DNA from: Streptomyces sp. AC1-42W
GTDB taxonomy: Bacteria > Actinomycetota > Actinomycetes > Streptomycetales > Streptomycetaceae
Direction of reading: 5' to 3'
Assembly: GCF_003248355.1 (NCBI RefSeq)
Contig: NZ_QKWY01000001.1
Location: 1,756,001-1,820,000 of the forward strand
Length of the DNA: 64,000 bases
Shown here: one piece after another, positions 56,130-64,000 of the stretch
Position numbering within the stretch: position 1 is the stretch's first letter
Layout: the number at the start of each line of letters is the position of its first letter
Position numbers and translations under genes: made by a program
The notes under the pieces: generated by a model
What the model saw: the letters and a program-made list of their open reading frames with translations, nothing else
Databases searched by the model: none
Told to the model about the DNA's origin: nothing

Positions 56130-56690
56130 TCACAGGCCGATGGTTCCGTCGATGCGTTCTCGGAGCAGGTCGGCGTGGCCGTTGTGGCGGGCGTACTCCT
56201 CGATCATGTGGATGAGCACCCAGCGCAGCGATACCGTGCCGCGCCAGGTGTCCTCGCCCTCGACGTCGAGATCGGGGGCCCGTGCGGTGAAGTGCTCTGC
56301 GAACGCGACCTCCGTGTGCCACGCCTCCCACGCGGCTTCGACGGCCTCCGGGCCGGGGCGGGCGCCCTCGAAGTCTCCGTCGGGGTTGGCGGCGTCGGAG
56401 AACCGGGGCGGCGCGGGTTCTCCCGCGAGGACCTGCCGGAACCAGCGCCGCTCGACGTCCGCGAGGTGCCGTACCAGCCCGAGCAGCGACAGCGTGGACG
56501 GTCGCACCGATCGCAGGACCAGCTCCGGCCCGAGACCGGAGCACTTCAGCCGCAACGTCACCCGCTGGGCCGCCAGGACGTCGGTCAGCATCCGGCGCTC
56601 GCCGTCGGTGCCGGGGCTCGCGAACCGGCGTTCGCTCTCCGGGCCGGCGAACAGGTCGCCCCGGCGCCTGGGGCCGGTCACTCCGGGCAT
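56130..56690 (-). CDS. DinB family protein (DUF664-type)
   Basis: The 186-residue four-helix-bundle protein has GLVRHLADVERRWFRQVLAGE and LRWVLIHMIEEYARHNGHADLLRERIDG. These supply the three-His metal site of DinB/DUF664 proteins, which include mycothiol-dependent enzymes of actinobacteria. The final RERIDGTIGL is the common family ending. The ATG at 56690 overlaps the end of the upstream methyltransferase gene by 13 bases, suggesting coupling. Confidence 0.88.
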   Translation of the reverse strand: MPGVTGPRRRGDLFAGPESERRFASPGTDGERRMLTDVLAAQRVTLRLKCSGLGPELVLRSVRPSTLSLLGLVRHLADVERRWFRQVLAGEPAPPRFSDAANPDGDFEGARPGPEAVEAAWEAWHTEVAFAEHFTARAPDLDVEGEDTWRGTVSLRWVLIHMIEEYARHNGHADLLRERIDGTIGL

Positions 56691-57460
56691 CGTTCACCGC
56701 CGCGGCTCTTGACGGCGTGGACGAGGCGCATGCCGCGCGGTCCCTCCGTGTCGTCGTGGACCTCCAGGCCGGCCGCGCGGCACTGCTCGGTCAGCCAGTC
56801 CGCGGCGATGCGCAGCTTGGGGTAGCTGCCGACCTGCTGGGTCCAGGTGTGTCCCGACCGGGTGTGCAGGAGGTCGTGGACCATGACGGTGTCGTGCGCC
56901 ACGTACTCCAGGAAGCAGGTGAGCACGCGGTCCTCGTCGCTGCGGACGGGGATGAAACGGTCGGTGCCCTCCAGGCGCCGGGAGAGGTCGCGGTAGGTCG
57001 CGACGAACCGGCCGCCCGGCGCGAGGGCGTCGGCCACGTCGGCCAGGAGCCTGGTCACGTCGGCCTTGTCCGGAAGGTGCGGCAGCGTGTCGCCCATGCA
57101 CACCACCGCGTCCACCGTGCCGGGGCGGGCCACGCGCCGGAGCGCGCCGCGGAGGTCGCCGTGGACGGGGGAGATTCCGGTCGCGCCCTCGCCCCGTGCA
57201 TGGAGCGCGAGTTCGTCCAGCAGATCCTTGCTGGTGTCGACGGCGACCACCGACGCGAAGCCGATCCGGGCCAGTGCCAGCGACTGCTGGCCCGGCCCGC
57301 ACCCCAGGTCCACCGCCAGGCCCCCGTCCGGCCCCGGCCGCACGCCGAGGCGCCGGAGCAGGGCCTTCTGTTCGGCGGCGAGGCCGCCGATGTCACCGCC
57401 GAGCATCCAGGTGTACTGCGCGGCGAGTAATTGGTCGTAGTGAACGGCTGCACTGGTCAA
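56678..57460 (-). CDS. SAM-dependent methyltransferase
   Basis: The 260-residue protein has motif I AVDLGCGPGQQSLALARIG, motif II region VDAVVCMGDTLPHL and ADALAPGGRFVATYRDLSR. The substrate is unknown. I chose the TTG at 57460 because it overlaps the upstream DUF2867-type stop (TTGA), matching coupled translation. No ATG or GTG precedes the conserved N-terminal VHYDQLLAAQYTWMLGG in frame. Confidence 0.85.
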   Translation of the reverse strand: MTSAAVHYDQLLAAQYTWMLGGDIGGLAAEQKALLRRLGVRPGPDGGLAVDLGCGPGQQSLALARIGFASVVAVDTSKDLLDELALHARGEGATGISPVHGDLRGALRRVARPGTVDAVVCMGDTLPHLPDKADVTRLLADVADALAPGGRFVATYRDLSRRLEGTDRFIPVRSDEDRVLTCFLEYVAHDTVMVHDLLHTRSGHTWTQQVGSYPKLRIAADWLTEQCRAAGLEVHDDTEGPRGMRLVHAVKSRGGERCPE

Positions 57461-58104
57461 CGGAGATCCCGCCTCTGTGATTCGGTGACATGCTCGGGGT
57501 TCTGCTCGACGGCGTTCCCGGCCGCGACGCGTCGCTCCTGCCAGGCGTCCTCCCTCTGACGGATGAAGGCCGGCAGCACGAGCAGGCGCCGGAACGGGGT
57601 GATCGCGGTCAGGTAGAGGCGTCCGAGCAGGCCGTTGGGTCTGACCAGCACCGCCATGCGCAGCTCGTACCCGCCCTGCGCGGACGGTGTCCAGCCGAGG
57701 TGCATGACGGCGTGGACGGTCCTGTTCGCCAGCTCCAGGGCGCACTCGTCGTCGAGTACGTAGACGGGCGTGAGCGGACCGAGCCCGGCGCCCGGGCCGG
57801 GTGTGGTCGCGCGCAGGTCGTCGGGAAGCCGGTCGAGCACCGCGCGCCCCCGGCCCCCCGCTCCCGCCGCGGGCCCGTCCCAGCCGAAGAGGGCGCCGAG
57901 CTTCCAGCGGACCGCGAACAGGGCCCGTACCGGCAACGGGCTGCGTCGCCGCGCCCGCATGGCCGTGAGCGCGGCGGGGAAGTCGTCCGCTCCGGCGCCG
58001 GGGGTGCGGATGGTCCACAGGTCCTCGACCTCGAAGTCGCGCGTGAGCGCGTGAATCCGCCAGGGAAGCGCGGCATGCGCGTCGTTGGGAAGTCTGGTGG
58101 CCAC
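57457..58104 (-). CDS. DUF2867 domain-containing protein
   Basis: The 215-residue protein reads MATRLPNDAHAALPWRIHAL and has the DUF2867 features VEDLWTIRTPGAGADDFPAAL, WKLGALFGWD and MHLGWTPSAQGGYELRMAVLVRPNGLLGRLYLTAITPFRRLLV. The function is unknown; it is often found beside oxidoreductases or regulators. The GTG at 58104 has GGGAG 6 bases upstream. It starts 10 bases after the stop of a 32-residue frame and overlaps the methyltransferase gene, forming an operon next to a divergent TetR gene. Confidence 0.85.
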   Translation of the reverse strand: MATRLPNDAHAALPWRIHALTRDFEVEDLWTIRTPGAGADDFPAALTAMRARRRSPLPVRALFAVRWKLGALFGWDGPAAGAGGRGRAVLDRLPDDLRATTPGPGAGLGPLTPVYVLDDECALELANRTVHAVMHLGWTPSAQGGYELRMAVLVRPNGLLGRLYLTAITPFRRLLVLPAFIRQREDAWQERRVAAGNAVEQNPEHVTESQRRDLR

Positions 58105-58114
58105 GATCGGCTCC

Positions 58115-58213
58115 CTACCGTTCCCGGTGGGGGAGGGGCCGGTACGACGCACGCGCACGTGCGCCGAAGTCGGTGTCGAAGCCTGTGCCGAAGTCGGCGG
58201 AACCCATGGTCAT
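58115..58213 (-). CDS. 32-residue small ORF heading the DUF2867 operon
   Basis: The ATG at 58213 has a full GGAGG 7 bases upstream and lies just after a TATACA -10-like hexamer that overlaps TetR-type operator 1. The product begins MTMGSADFGTGFDTDFGARA and is Gly/Asp/Phe-rich with a near repeat (ADFGTGF, TDFGARA), ending in a basic tail. It stops 10 bases before the DUF2867-type GTG. Codons are normal for this genome. I recognise no homologue; it could be a small protein or a translational-coupling leader. Confidence 0.55.
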   Translation of the reverse strand: MTMGSADFGTGFDTDFGARARASYRPLPHRER

Positions 58214-58231
58214 CGCGCTGCCTCCGCCTTG

Positions 58232-58247
58232 TATACGGTAGCGTATG
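58232..58247. promoter_or_regulatory. TetR-type operator 1
   Basis: TATACG-GTAG-CGTATG is a near-perfect 6-4-6 inverted repeat, overlapping the probable -10 of the leftward small ORF/DUF2867 operon. Confidence 0.7.
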
Positions 58248-58266
58248 GATCGAGCGTAACGCCGTT

Positions 58267-58282
58267 TATACGGCGGCGTATA
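58267..58282. promoter_or_regulatory. TetR-type operator 2
   Basis: TATACG-GCGG-CGTATA is a perfect 6-4-6 inverted repeat overlapping TATACT, the probable -10 of the TetR gene. It lies 35 bases from operator 1, centre to centre. Confidence 0.75.
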
Positions 58283-58310
58283 CTCGTCGAAATGTGAGGT
58301 GGGACACACG

Positions 58311-58940
58311 GTGGCTACGGTCCGGACCCCGCGTGAACGATGGATCGAGGAGGGCCTGCGAGCCCTGGTCGACGGCGGCCCCGACGCCGTCCGCATCGAG
58401 GTGCTGGCCAAGCGGCTCGGTGTCACCAAGGGCGGCTTCTACGGGCACTTCGCCCACCGCGGCGCCCTGCTGGAGGCCATGCTGGACACCTGGGAGCGTG
58501 AGAGCACCGACGAGGTCGCCCACCGCGTCGATCGCGAGGGCGGCGATGCGCGGACCAGGATCAGCCGGGCGGGCGCGCTCACCTTCTCCGGCGATCGGCT
58601 GCTGCCCATCGACCTCGCGATCCGCGCCTGGGCTCGCAACGACGAGGCGGTCACCGAGCGGCTGCGCCGCGTCGACAACCGCCGCATGGCCCTGCTGCGC
58701 GAAGAGTTCGGCACGTTCTGCGCCGACCCGGACGAGATCGAGGCGCGCAGCCTGCTCGCCTTCTGTACGGCCATCGGCGCCCACTTCCTGGCCGCCGACC
58801 ACGAGGGCCGCAGCCGCGGGCAGGTCCTCGCCCTGGCCGCCGACCTGCTCCTGGACCGCGCCGACCACCGCGCCCGCCACCGCGCCGGTCACCACGGGGG
58901 CGCCGCTGAGGCCGAGCCCGTAACGCCGCCCCGGAACTGA
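58311..58940 (+). CDS. TetR family transcriptional regulator
   Basis: The 209-residue regulator has a TetR helix-turn-helix (RWIEEGLRALVDGGPDAVRIEVLAKRLGVTKGGFYGHFAHRGALLEAML) and a helical ligand domain. I prefer the GTG at 58311 over the GTG at 58299, because GAGGTGGG then lies about 8 bases upstream. It is divergent from the small ORF-DUF2867-methyltransferase operon, and two matching palindromes between them suggest it represses both directions. The ligand is unknown. Confidence 0.9.
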   Translation: MATVRTPRERWIEEGLRALVDGGPDAVRIEVLAKRLGVTKGGFYGHFAHRGALLEAMLDTWERESTDEVAHRVDREGGDARTRISRAGALTFSGDRLLPIDLAIRAWARNDEAVTERLRRVDNRRMALLREEFGTFCADPDEIEARSLLAFCTAIGAHFLAADHEGRSRGQVLALAADLLLDRADHRARHRAGHHGGAAEAEPVTPPRN

Positions 58941-58971
58941 CGGCGGGCCGAGGGGCCGCGGCGCCGGTCGG

Positions 58972-58977
58972 TACCAT
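58972..58977 (+). promoter_or_regulatory. Possible leaderless -10 element of the MFS gene
   Basis: TACCAT ends 5 bases before the GTG at 58983. Confidence 0.4.
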
Positions 58978-58982
58978 TTCGC

Positions 58983-60281
58983 GTGACCGAACCCCTGACC
59001 GAACCCCTGACCGAACCCGCCGAGGGCGGCCCCGAGCCGGCGCCCCGTGCGCGGATATTCGCCGATGTGACCCCGCTGCGGACCTCCCCGGACTACCGGC
59101 GGCTCTGGTTCGGGAACACCGTCTCCTGGGTGGGCCAGGGCATGACCGCGCTCGCGGTCTCGTTGCAGGTGTACGACCTGACCGGGTCCGCGTTCTCCGT
59201 GGGGCTCATCGGCGTCTGCTCGCTGGTACCGCTCGTCGTGTTCGGCCTGTACGGCGGGGCCGTCGCGGACACCGTGGACCGCCGCAAGCTCGGGCTCGCC
59301 AGCGCGCTGGGCTCGTTCGTGCTGTCGGTGCTGCTGGTCGCGGTCACCGTCGCCGGCCTGGAGCGGGTGGAGGTGCTGTACGGGGTCGTCGCGCTCCAGG
59401 CCGTCTGCTTCGCGCTCAACTCGCCCGCGCGCAGCTCGATGATCGCCCGGCTGCTGCCGGCCGAACAGCTGCCCGCCGCCAACGCCCTGAACTCGATGAC
59501 CAGCACCACCGGCGCCCTCGTCGGGCCCATGCTCGGCGGGCTCATCGTCGGGTGGTGGGGGTACCGCGCCGCCTACGGGGTCGACGCCGTCGCCTTCACC
59601 GCCTCCCTGTACGCCATGTGGCGGCTGCCCTCGATGCTGCCCGAGCGCGAGGCGGCGGCGGGCCGGAAGCGGGCCTCCGTGCTGGACGGGCTGCGGTTCC
59701 TCGGGACCCGGCCCAACCTGCGGATGACCTTCCTCAGCGACCTGTGCGCCATGGTGCTCGCCCAGCCCCGCGCCCTCTTCCCGGTCGTCGCCGTCCTCTG
59801 GTACGGGGGCGACGCCAAGACCACCGGGCTGCTCGTCGCCGCACCGGGGCTCGGGGCGCTGCTGGGCGGGGTGTTCTCCGGATGGCTGGGGAACGTCCGG
59901 CGGCACGGGCTGGCGGTGATCGTCGCCGTCGGCTGCTGGGGCGCGGCCATCGCCGTCTTCGGGCTCACCCGGCAGCTCTGGCTCGGGCTGCTGTTCCTGG
60001 CGCTCGCCGGGGCCGCCGACAACACGTCCATGGTCTTCCGCAACACCATGCTCCAGGCGGCCGTCCCGGACGAGCTGCGCGGCCGGCTCCAGGGGATCTT
60101 CATCGTGGTCGTCGCCGGCGGGCCCCGGCTGGGGGACTTCATCGCCGGGTCCGCCGCCGATCTGACCTCCCCCGGCCTCGCCGTGACCGGGGGAGGCATC
60201 GCCTGCGTCCTCGCGGTGGTGCTGCTGGCGCTGCGCTGGCCCGCCTTCACCCGGTACGACGCGCGCGACCCCCAGCCGTAG
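58983..60281 (+). CDS. MFS transporter (EntS/exporter type)
   Basis: The 432-residue permease has 10-12 predicted helices and resembles enterobactin-exporter (EntS)-like MFS proteins: FGNTVSWVGQGMTALAVSLQVYDLTGSAFSVGLIG and GLYGGAVADTVDRRKLGLAS. The N-terminus carries a short tandem repeat, MTEPLTEPLTEPAEG, from three TGACCGAACCC units. The GTG at 58983 follows TACCAT by 5 bases. The cargo is unknown; it may be under the TetR regulator upstream, 42 bases away. Confidence 0.88.
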   Translation: MTEPLTEPLTEPAEGGPEPAPRARIFADVTPLRTSPDYRRLWFGNTVSWVGQGMTALAVSLQVYDLTGSAFSVGLIGVCSLVPLVVFGLYGGAVADTVDRRKLGLASALGSFVLSVLLVAVTVAGLERVEVLYGVVALQAVCFALNSPARSSMIARLLPAEQLPAANALNSMTSTTGALVGPMLGGLIVGWWGYRAAYGVDAVAFTASLYAMWRLPSMLPEREAAAGRKRASVLDGLRFLGTRPNLRMTFLSDLCAMVLAQPRALFPVVAVLWYGGDAKTTGLLVAAPGLGALLGGVFSGWLGNVRRHGLAVIVAVGCWGAAIAVFGLTRQLWLGLLFLALAGAADNTSMVFRNTMLQAAVPDELRGRLQGIFIVVVAGGPRLGDFIAGSAADLTSPGLAVTGGGIACVLAVVLLALRWPAFTRYDARDPQP

Positions 60282-60296
60282 CCGGGCCGGCGGCCG

Positions 60297-61094
60297 CTAC
60301 GACACGTCCTCCAGCCGAGGCGGTTCGCCGGCCGTCGTGCCGTTGTCGAACAGGGAGAACGGCGCGCCCTGCGGGTCCGTGAGCGCGGCGAACCTGCCGA
60401 ACGGGATCGTCATCGGCCCGAACCGCAGCGTCGCGCCCAGCGACTTCGCCTTCTCCGCCGCCGCGTCGCAGTCGGCCACCGAGAAGTACACGTTCACGTA
60501 CGAGGGCATGTCCGGCGGGAAGTCGGCCGTCATGCTCATCCGGCCCAGCACCGGGTCGGCGCCCAGGTCGTAGAGCGTGAAGTCGACCGCGTCGTTCGCC
60601 ATGCGCTTCACGCCGTAGCCGAAGACCGCGGGGAAGAAGGCGTCCGCCTTCGCCGGCTCGCGGGTGAAGATCTCGGCCCAGTTGTAGGAGCCGGGCACGG
60701 TCCGCGCCTCGAAGCCCTTGTGGGTGCCGGGCTGCCAGACGCCGAACGTCACCCCGCCCGGATCGCGGGCCAGCACCATCGTGCCGAACTCGCCGACCCG
60801 CATGGGCTCCACCAGCACCGTGCCACCGTGCTCGCGGATCTCCGACGCGGTGGCCGCCGCGTCCGGCGAGGCCAGGTACAGACACCAGCCGGGCGGCATC
60901 CCGCCGGGGCCCGGCGGCATCAGCGCGGCGACCGCCTTGCCGCCCAGATACGCCTGGGTGTAGTTGCCGTACTCGGCCTGCGTCTCGCCGAACGTCCAGC
61001 CCAGCAGCTCACCGTAGAAGCGTTTCGCGCCCTCCAGGTCGGGGAACGTCGCGTCGGCCCAGCACGGTGTGCCCTTGGTCGCTTCTGCGGGCAT
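60297..61094 (-). CDS. VOC family protein with two glyoxalase-like domains
   Basis: The 265-residue protein carries two vicinal-oxygen-chelate domains. The first has CWADATFPDLEGAKRFYGELLGWTF and FGTMVLARDPGGVTFGVWQPG; the second has YNWAEIFTREPAKADAFFPAVFGYG and FGRFAALTDPQGAPFSLFD. The layout resembles streptomycete hydroxylase-like VOC proteins of unknown substrate. The ATG at 61094 is used. It is convergent with the MFS gene, with a 15-base gap and no clear terminator. Confidence 0.9.
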   Translation of the reverse strand: MPAEATKGTPCWADATFPDLEGAKRFYGELLGWTFGETQAEYGNYTQAYLGGKAVAALMPPGPGGMPPGWCLYLASPDAAATASEIREHGGTVLVEPMRVGEFGTMVLARDPGGVTFGVWQPGTHKGFEARTVPGSYNWAEIFTREPAKADAFFPAVFGYGVKRMANDAVDFTLYDLGADPVLGRMSMTADFPPDMPSYVNVYFSVADCDAAAEKAKSLGATLRFGPMTIPFGRFAALTDPQGAPFSLFDNGTTAGEPPRLEDVS

Positions 61095-61148
61095 CGTCGG
61101 TCATCTCCTCGCGTGAGTGGGCTGCCCCTCCCTCACGCTAGCCACCCT

Positions 61149-62504
61149 TCACGCCCGCTGCCCGTCGGCGGCCGGGCCGGCCACCGAGCGGGCCGCGCCC
61201 AGCTCCACCAGATCCTGCGGACGCAGCCGGAGCTGGCCGGCCGTGGCCCGCACCTCGTCCGGGGAGCGCTTGAGGATCGCGGCGGCCAGCTCCGGCGCGA
61301 TGACGGAGAAGTAGCCGTCCGGGGTGACATGGGTGTTGTCCGGCGCGGCCAGCGCCAGCGCACCGCCCGACCCGCCCTCGCCGATCACCAGCGTCGTCAC
61401 CGGCACCCGTGCCGCCGCGATCGCCGCGAAGGCGTCCGCGATGGCCGCGCCCGCACCCGAGCGCTCCGCCTCCGCGTCGTTGGCCGCGCCCGGCGTGTCC
61501 ACCAGCGTGAGCACCGGGACGCCCAGCCGGTCGGCGAGCCGGATCACCCGGGCCGCCGTGCGGTAACCGGCCGGCCGGGTCGCGGTGCCGCACTGCGCCA
61601 CGTACGCCACCGGGCTCCCCGCGCGCAGCCCGAACCCGCACAGCAGCCCCGCGTCCGTGCCGCCGCAGCGGTCGCCGCTCAGCGGCAGCCGCGCCTCGAA
61701 GTAGGCGTCCAGATACGCGCCGGCGCGCGGCCGCTCCGCCGACCTGGCCCGCAGCACCGCGTCCCAGCCCGTCTCCGGCAGATCGACCGCCCCGAGCGCC
61801 GCCGGAACCGGGGCCGCCGGGAGCGGGGTGGCGTGGTGGCCGAGCAGGCCGAGCCAGCGCCCGACCGTGTCCGGCAGCTCCCCGGCCGCCACGACCGCGT
61901 CCACCGAACCGGCCGCGAGCTGCCCGGCCGCCTCGTACGCGGCGGGGTCGGCGCCGGCCGGGCGCACCCGTGAACCGGCGAACCCGATCTGCGCGCCGGG
62001 CAGCGCCAGGATCACGTCCGCGCCCGCGCCCAGCGTGGCCCAGCCGCCCCCGGTCGTCGGGTCGCGCAGGACGGCGAGCTGCGCCGGGCCGGCCGCCCGC
62101 AGCCGGGCCGAGGCGCGGGCCACCCGCTGGAGCTGGGTCAGCGCGATCATGCCCTCCTGCATCCGGCTGCCGCCCGTGGCGATGAGCGAGACGAGCGGCA
62201 GCCGCCGGGTCAGGGCCTCCTCGTACGCCGCCACCAGCCGGTCGCCGGTGCGCTGCCCCAGCGAGCCGCCCAGGAAGCCGAACTCGAAGGAGAGCAGGAC
62301 ACAGGGGTGCCCGCCGACCTCGGCGGTGCCGTGCACGACGGACTCCCGCTCGCCGGTACGGGCGGTGGCGCGCGCCCGGGACTCCGCGTAGCCGGTCCAG
62401 CCGAGCGGGCCGTCGCCGGTGGTGTCGCCGGCCGGGGCGGGCAGCTCGGTGAAGTCGGCGGTGAGCGCGGCGATCGCCTCGCGTGCCGTCAGCCGCTCAG
62501 CCAT
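61149..62504 (-). CDS. Carboxyltransferase-domain protein (acyl-CoA carboxylase type)
   Basis: The 451-residue protein fuses both crotonase-fold halves of an acetyl/propionyl-CoA carboxyltransferase. The N-half has CVLLSFEFGFLGGSLGQRTGDRLVAAYEEAL and ATGGSRMQEGMIALTQLQ; the C-half has VLTLVDTPGAANDAEAE, VIGEGGSGGALAL and PDGYFSVIAPELAAAILKR. It overlaps the acyl-CoA ligase gene by 8 bases. No biotin carboxylase or carrier gene is present, so partners would be encoded elsewhere, or it may act as a decarboxylase or in another role. Confidence 0.85.
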   Translation of the reverse strand: MAERLTAREAIAALTADFTELPAPAGDTTGDGPLGWTGYAESRARATARTGERESVVHGTAEVGGHPCVLLSFEFGFLGGSLGQRTGDRLVAAYEEALTRRLPLVSLIATGGSRMQEGMIALTQLQRVARASARLRAAGPAQLAVLRDPTTGGGWATLGAGADVILALPGAQIGFAGSRVRPAGADPAAYEAAGQLAAGSVDAVVAAGELPDTVGRWLGLLGHHATPLPAAPVPAALGAVDLPETGWDAVLRARSAERPRAGAYLDAYFEARLPLSGDRCGGTDAGLLCGFGLRAGSPVAYVAQCGTATRPAGYRTAARVIRLADRLGVPVLTLVDTPGAANDAEAERSGAGAAIADAFAAIAAARVPVTTLVIGEGGSGGALALAAPDNTHVTPDGYFSVIAPELAAAILKRSPDEVRATAGQLRLRPQDLVELGAARSVAGPAADGQRA

Positions 62505-63960
62505 GGAGGGCCCGCTTCATGATCTTCCCCAGGTCGTTGCGGGGGAGCGCGTCCAGGTAGCGGACGGTGCGCGGGCGCTTGTGCGGGGCCAGCTGGGCCG
62601 CGACATGGTCCGCCAGCTCGTCGGCGGAGGGCGGGGCGGCGGGGTCGGCCGGAACCACCCAGGCCGTGATGCGCTCGCCGAGATCCGGGTCGGGTTCCCC
62701 GGTGACCGCCGCCTCGCGCACCCCGGGGTGGTCGAGCAGCGCGTTCTCGATCTCACCGGCGCCGATCTTGAAGCCGCCGCTCTTGATCAGGTCCGTGGCC
62801 TTGCGGCCGACGATGCGCACATAGCCGTCCGGGTCGAGGACCGCCATGTCGCCGGTGCGGAACCAGCCGTCGGCGGTGAGCGCGGCGGCCGTCGCGTCGG
62901 GCCGGTTCAGATAGCCGGTGAACAGGTTCGGGCCGCGCACCTGGATCTCGCCGATGGCGTCCGGGTCGGCGAGCGGGCCGCCGTCCTCCTCCACCAGACG
63001 CAGCTCCACCCCGCGCAGCGGCGGGCCGACCGTGCCGGGACGCGGCACCCCGTCGGCCCGCATGCCCGTGTTCATCAGGGTCTCCGTCATGCCGTACCGC
63101 TCGATGACCCGGCGGCCGGTCGCCGCGGCGATGCGCTCGTGGTCGTGGACGGGCAGCGCGGCCGAACCGGAGACGAGCAGCCGGGCGCCCGCGAGCGCCT
63201 TCGCCAGACCGGCGGCGGACTCCCGCGGACCGGCCAGCGCCTCAGCGAGCCGGTGGTACATGGTCGGTACGCCGAACAGCATCGTGCCGCCCGAGGCCAG
63301 CTCACGGGCCACGCCCTCCGGCGAGAACCGGCCCAGGTGGCGCACCGAGCCGCCCCGGCGCAGGGGACCCAGCACGCCCAGGATCAGCCCGTGCACGTGG
63401 AACAGCGGCAGTGCCTGGACGAGGACGTCGTCGGCGGTCCACTCCCAGGCGTCCTCCAGCGCGTCCAGCGAGGCGGCGAGCGCCCGGCGGGGCAGCACGG
63501 CGCCCTTCGGCGGGCCGGTCGTGCCCGAGGTGTAGACGACGAGGGCGGCGGACTCCGGGTCCGGCTCGGGGAGCGCGGCCGGGGCGGGGCCGCCCTGCGG
63601 CACGGTGGGGACGTCCAGACGCTCCAGGCCGGCCAGCGCGGGCGGCAACTCGTCGCCGGGGGCGGCCAGGACCAGGGCGGGGGCGCTGTCCGTGACGATG
63701 TGTGCCAGCTCCCGCCCGCCCGTCCTCGGGTTCAGCGGGACGGCCGGGACCCCGGCCCGGAGGGCTGCCACCACCGCGACGACGGTGTGGGCGGTCGGTG
63801 TGGCCCAGACGGCCACCCGGACCGCGCCGGCCAGCCGGGCCGCGAGACCGGCCGTGACCTCGGCGAGGGCGGAGTAGGTGAGGCTGACGTCGTCGAACCG
63901 GACGGCTTCGCGGGCGGCCGCCGGACCGGTCGCGTCCTGGAGTGCGGGCAGAAGTGGCAT
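62497..63960 (-). CDS. matB: AMP-forming acyl-CoA ligase (malonyl-CoA synthetase-like)
   Basis: The 487-residue ANL enzyme has the P-loop VYTSGTTGPPKGAVLPRRAL, RYGMTETLMNTGMRADG (A5 region), WFRTGDMAVLDPDGYVRIVGRK and the C-terminal catalytic Lys in ALPRNDLGKIMKRAL. The size and motifs match MatB, which makes malonyl- or methylmalonyl-CoA from the free diacids. The S. coelicolor gene in the same context is a known MatB. I use the ATG at 63960. A TAGGGT hexamer 7 bases before the adjacent GTG at 63963 may make it leaderless. Confidence 0.85.
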   Translation of the reverse strand: MPLLPALQDATGPAAAREAVRFDDVSLTYSALAEVTAGLAARLAGAVRVAVWATPTAHTVVAVVAALRAGVPAVPLNPRTGGRELAHIVTDSAPALVLAAPGDELPPALAGLERLDVPTVPQGGPAPAALPEPDPESAALVVYTSGTTGPPKGAVLPRRALAASLDALEDAWEWTADDVLVQALPLFHVHGLILGVLGPLRRGGSVRHLGRFSPEGVARELASGGTMLFGVPTMYHRLAEALAGPRESAAGLAKALAGARLLVSGSAALPVHDHERIAAATGRRVIERYGMTETLMNTGMRADGVPRPGTVGPPLRGVELRLVEEDGGPLADPDAIGEIQVRGPNLFTGYLNRPDATAAALTADGWFRTGDMAVLDPDGYVRIVGRKATDLIKSGGFKIGAGEIENALLDHPGVREAAVTGEPDPDLGERITAWVVPADPAAPPSADELADHVAAQLAPHKRPRTVRYLDALPRNDLGKIMKRALHG

Positions 63961-64000
63961 CACCCTGCGCACCCTAGACGAGTAGTTCCGAATGTTGATG

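Noticed and set aside
52836..58000. Attachment-site duplication of the CAT tRNA 3' end
   Set aside because: I looked for a second copy of the T-arm/acceptor sequence in the accessory patch and did not see one; no integrase gene is present.

Overview
The window is high-GC DNA with strongly G/C-biased third codon positions, many GTG starts, GGAGG ribosome-binding sites and many probable leaderless genes. Gene content and order (era, leuA, recO-uppS, zur-znu, glyS, ppdK, nirBD, dgt, dnaG, hrdA) fit the core chromosome of a Streptomyces, close in layout to the SCO2530-SCO2444 stretch of S. coelicolor as I remember it. No database search was run.

Layout. 1-4.5 kb: the end of a phoH gene interrupted by an intein, then ybeY, a CNNM/CBS membrane protein, a YjbR-type protein, a cytidine-deaminase fold without its active site, and era. 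4.5-8 kb: an M4 protease with an emfourin-type inhibitor, then leuA behind a leucine-rich leader peptide. 8-13.2 kb: a TerB-like protein, then an MMPL exporter with a two-component system. 13.2-18.1 kb: recO, uppS and a znuA-znuC-znuB-zur zinc cluster with two Zur-type boxes. 18.2-27 kb: glyS, a 9-codon leaderless mini-ORF before a DUF6243-type gene, an MFS pump with a divergent XRE regulator, dusB, an AT-richer structured intergenic region, and ppdK. 27-33.4 kb: an ArsR-like regulator, a TnpB-only IS605/IS1341-type element that seems to have broken a small gene, and nirBD with a GlnR-like upstream array.

33.4-46.6 kb: a TauE/SafE permease, a class F sortase beside a probable substrate, a class IV aminotransferase, a flavin reductase behind a SoxR box, cutA, a SanA-like protein, a HAD phosphatase, a CbiX-like chelatase, dgt, a ferredoxin-reductase-like flavoprotein, dnaG and hrdA. 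46.7-52.4 kb: a heterodimeric ABC exporter, an FGGY sugar kinase and a YtxH-like protein. 52.5-56 kb: two tRNA-Asn genes and a tRNA with anticodon CAT, followed by a lower-GC accessory patch with a HicAB toxin-antitoxin pair, hypothetical genes, a lipoprotein and decayed coding sequence. 56-64 kb: DinB and methyltransferase genes, a TetR-controlled divergon with a new 32-residue ORF, an MFS pump, a VOC protein, and a carboxyltransferase overlapping a MatB-type acyl-CoA ligase.

Most of the window is conserved housekeeping DNA. The less explained parts are the structured region before ppdK, the mini-ORF before the DUF6243-type gene, the sortase/substrate pair, the HicAB promoter-operator, the TnpB insertion, and repeated TANNNT-type hexamers placed 5-7 bases before start codons.
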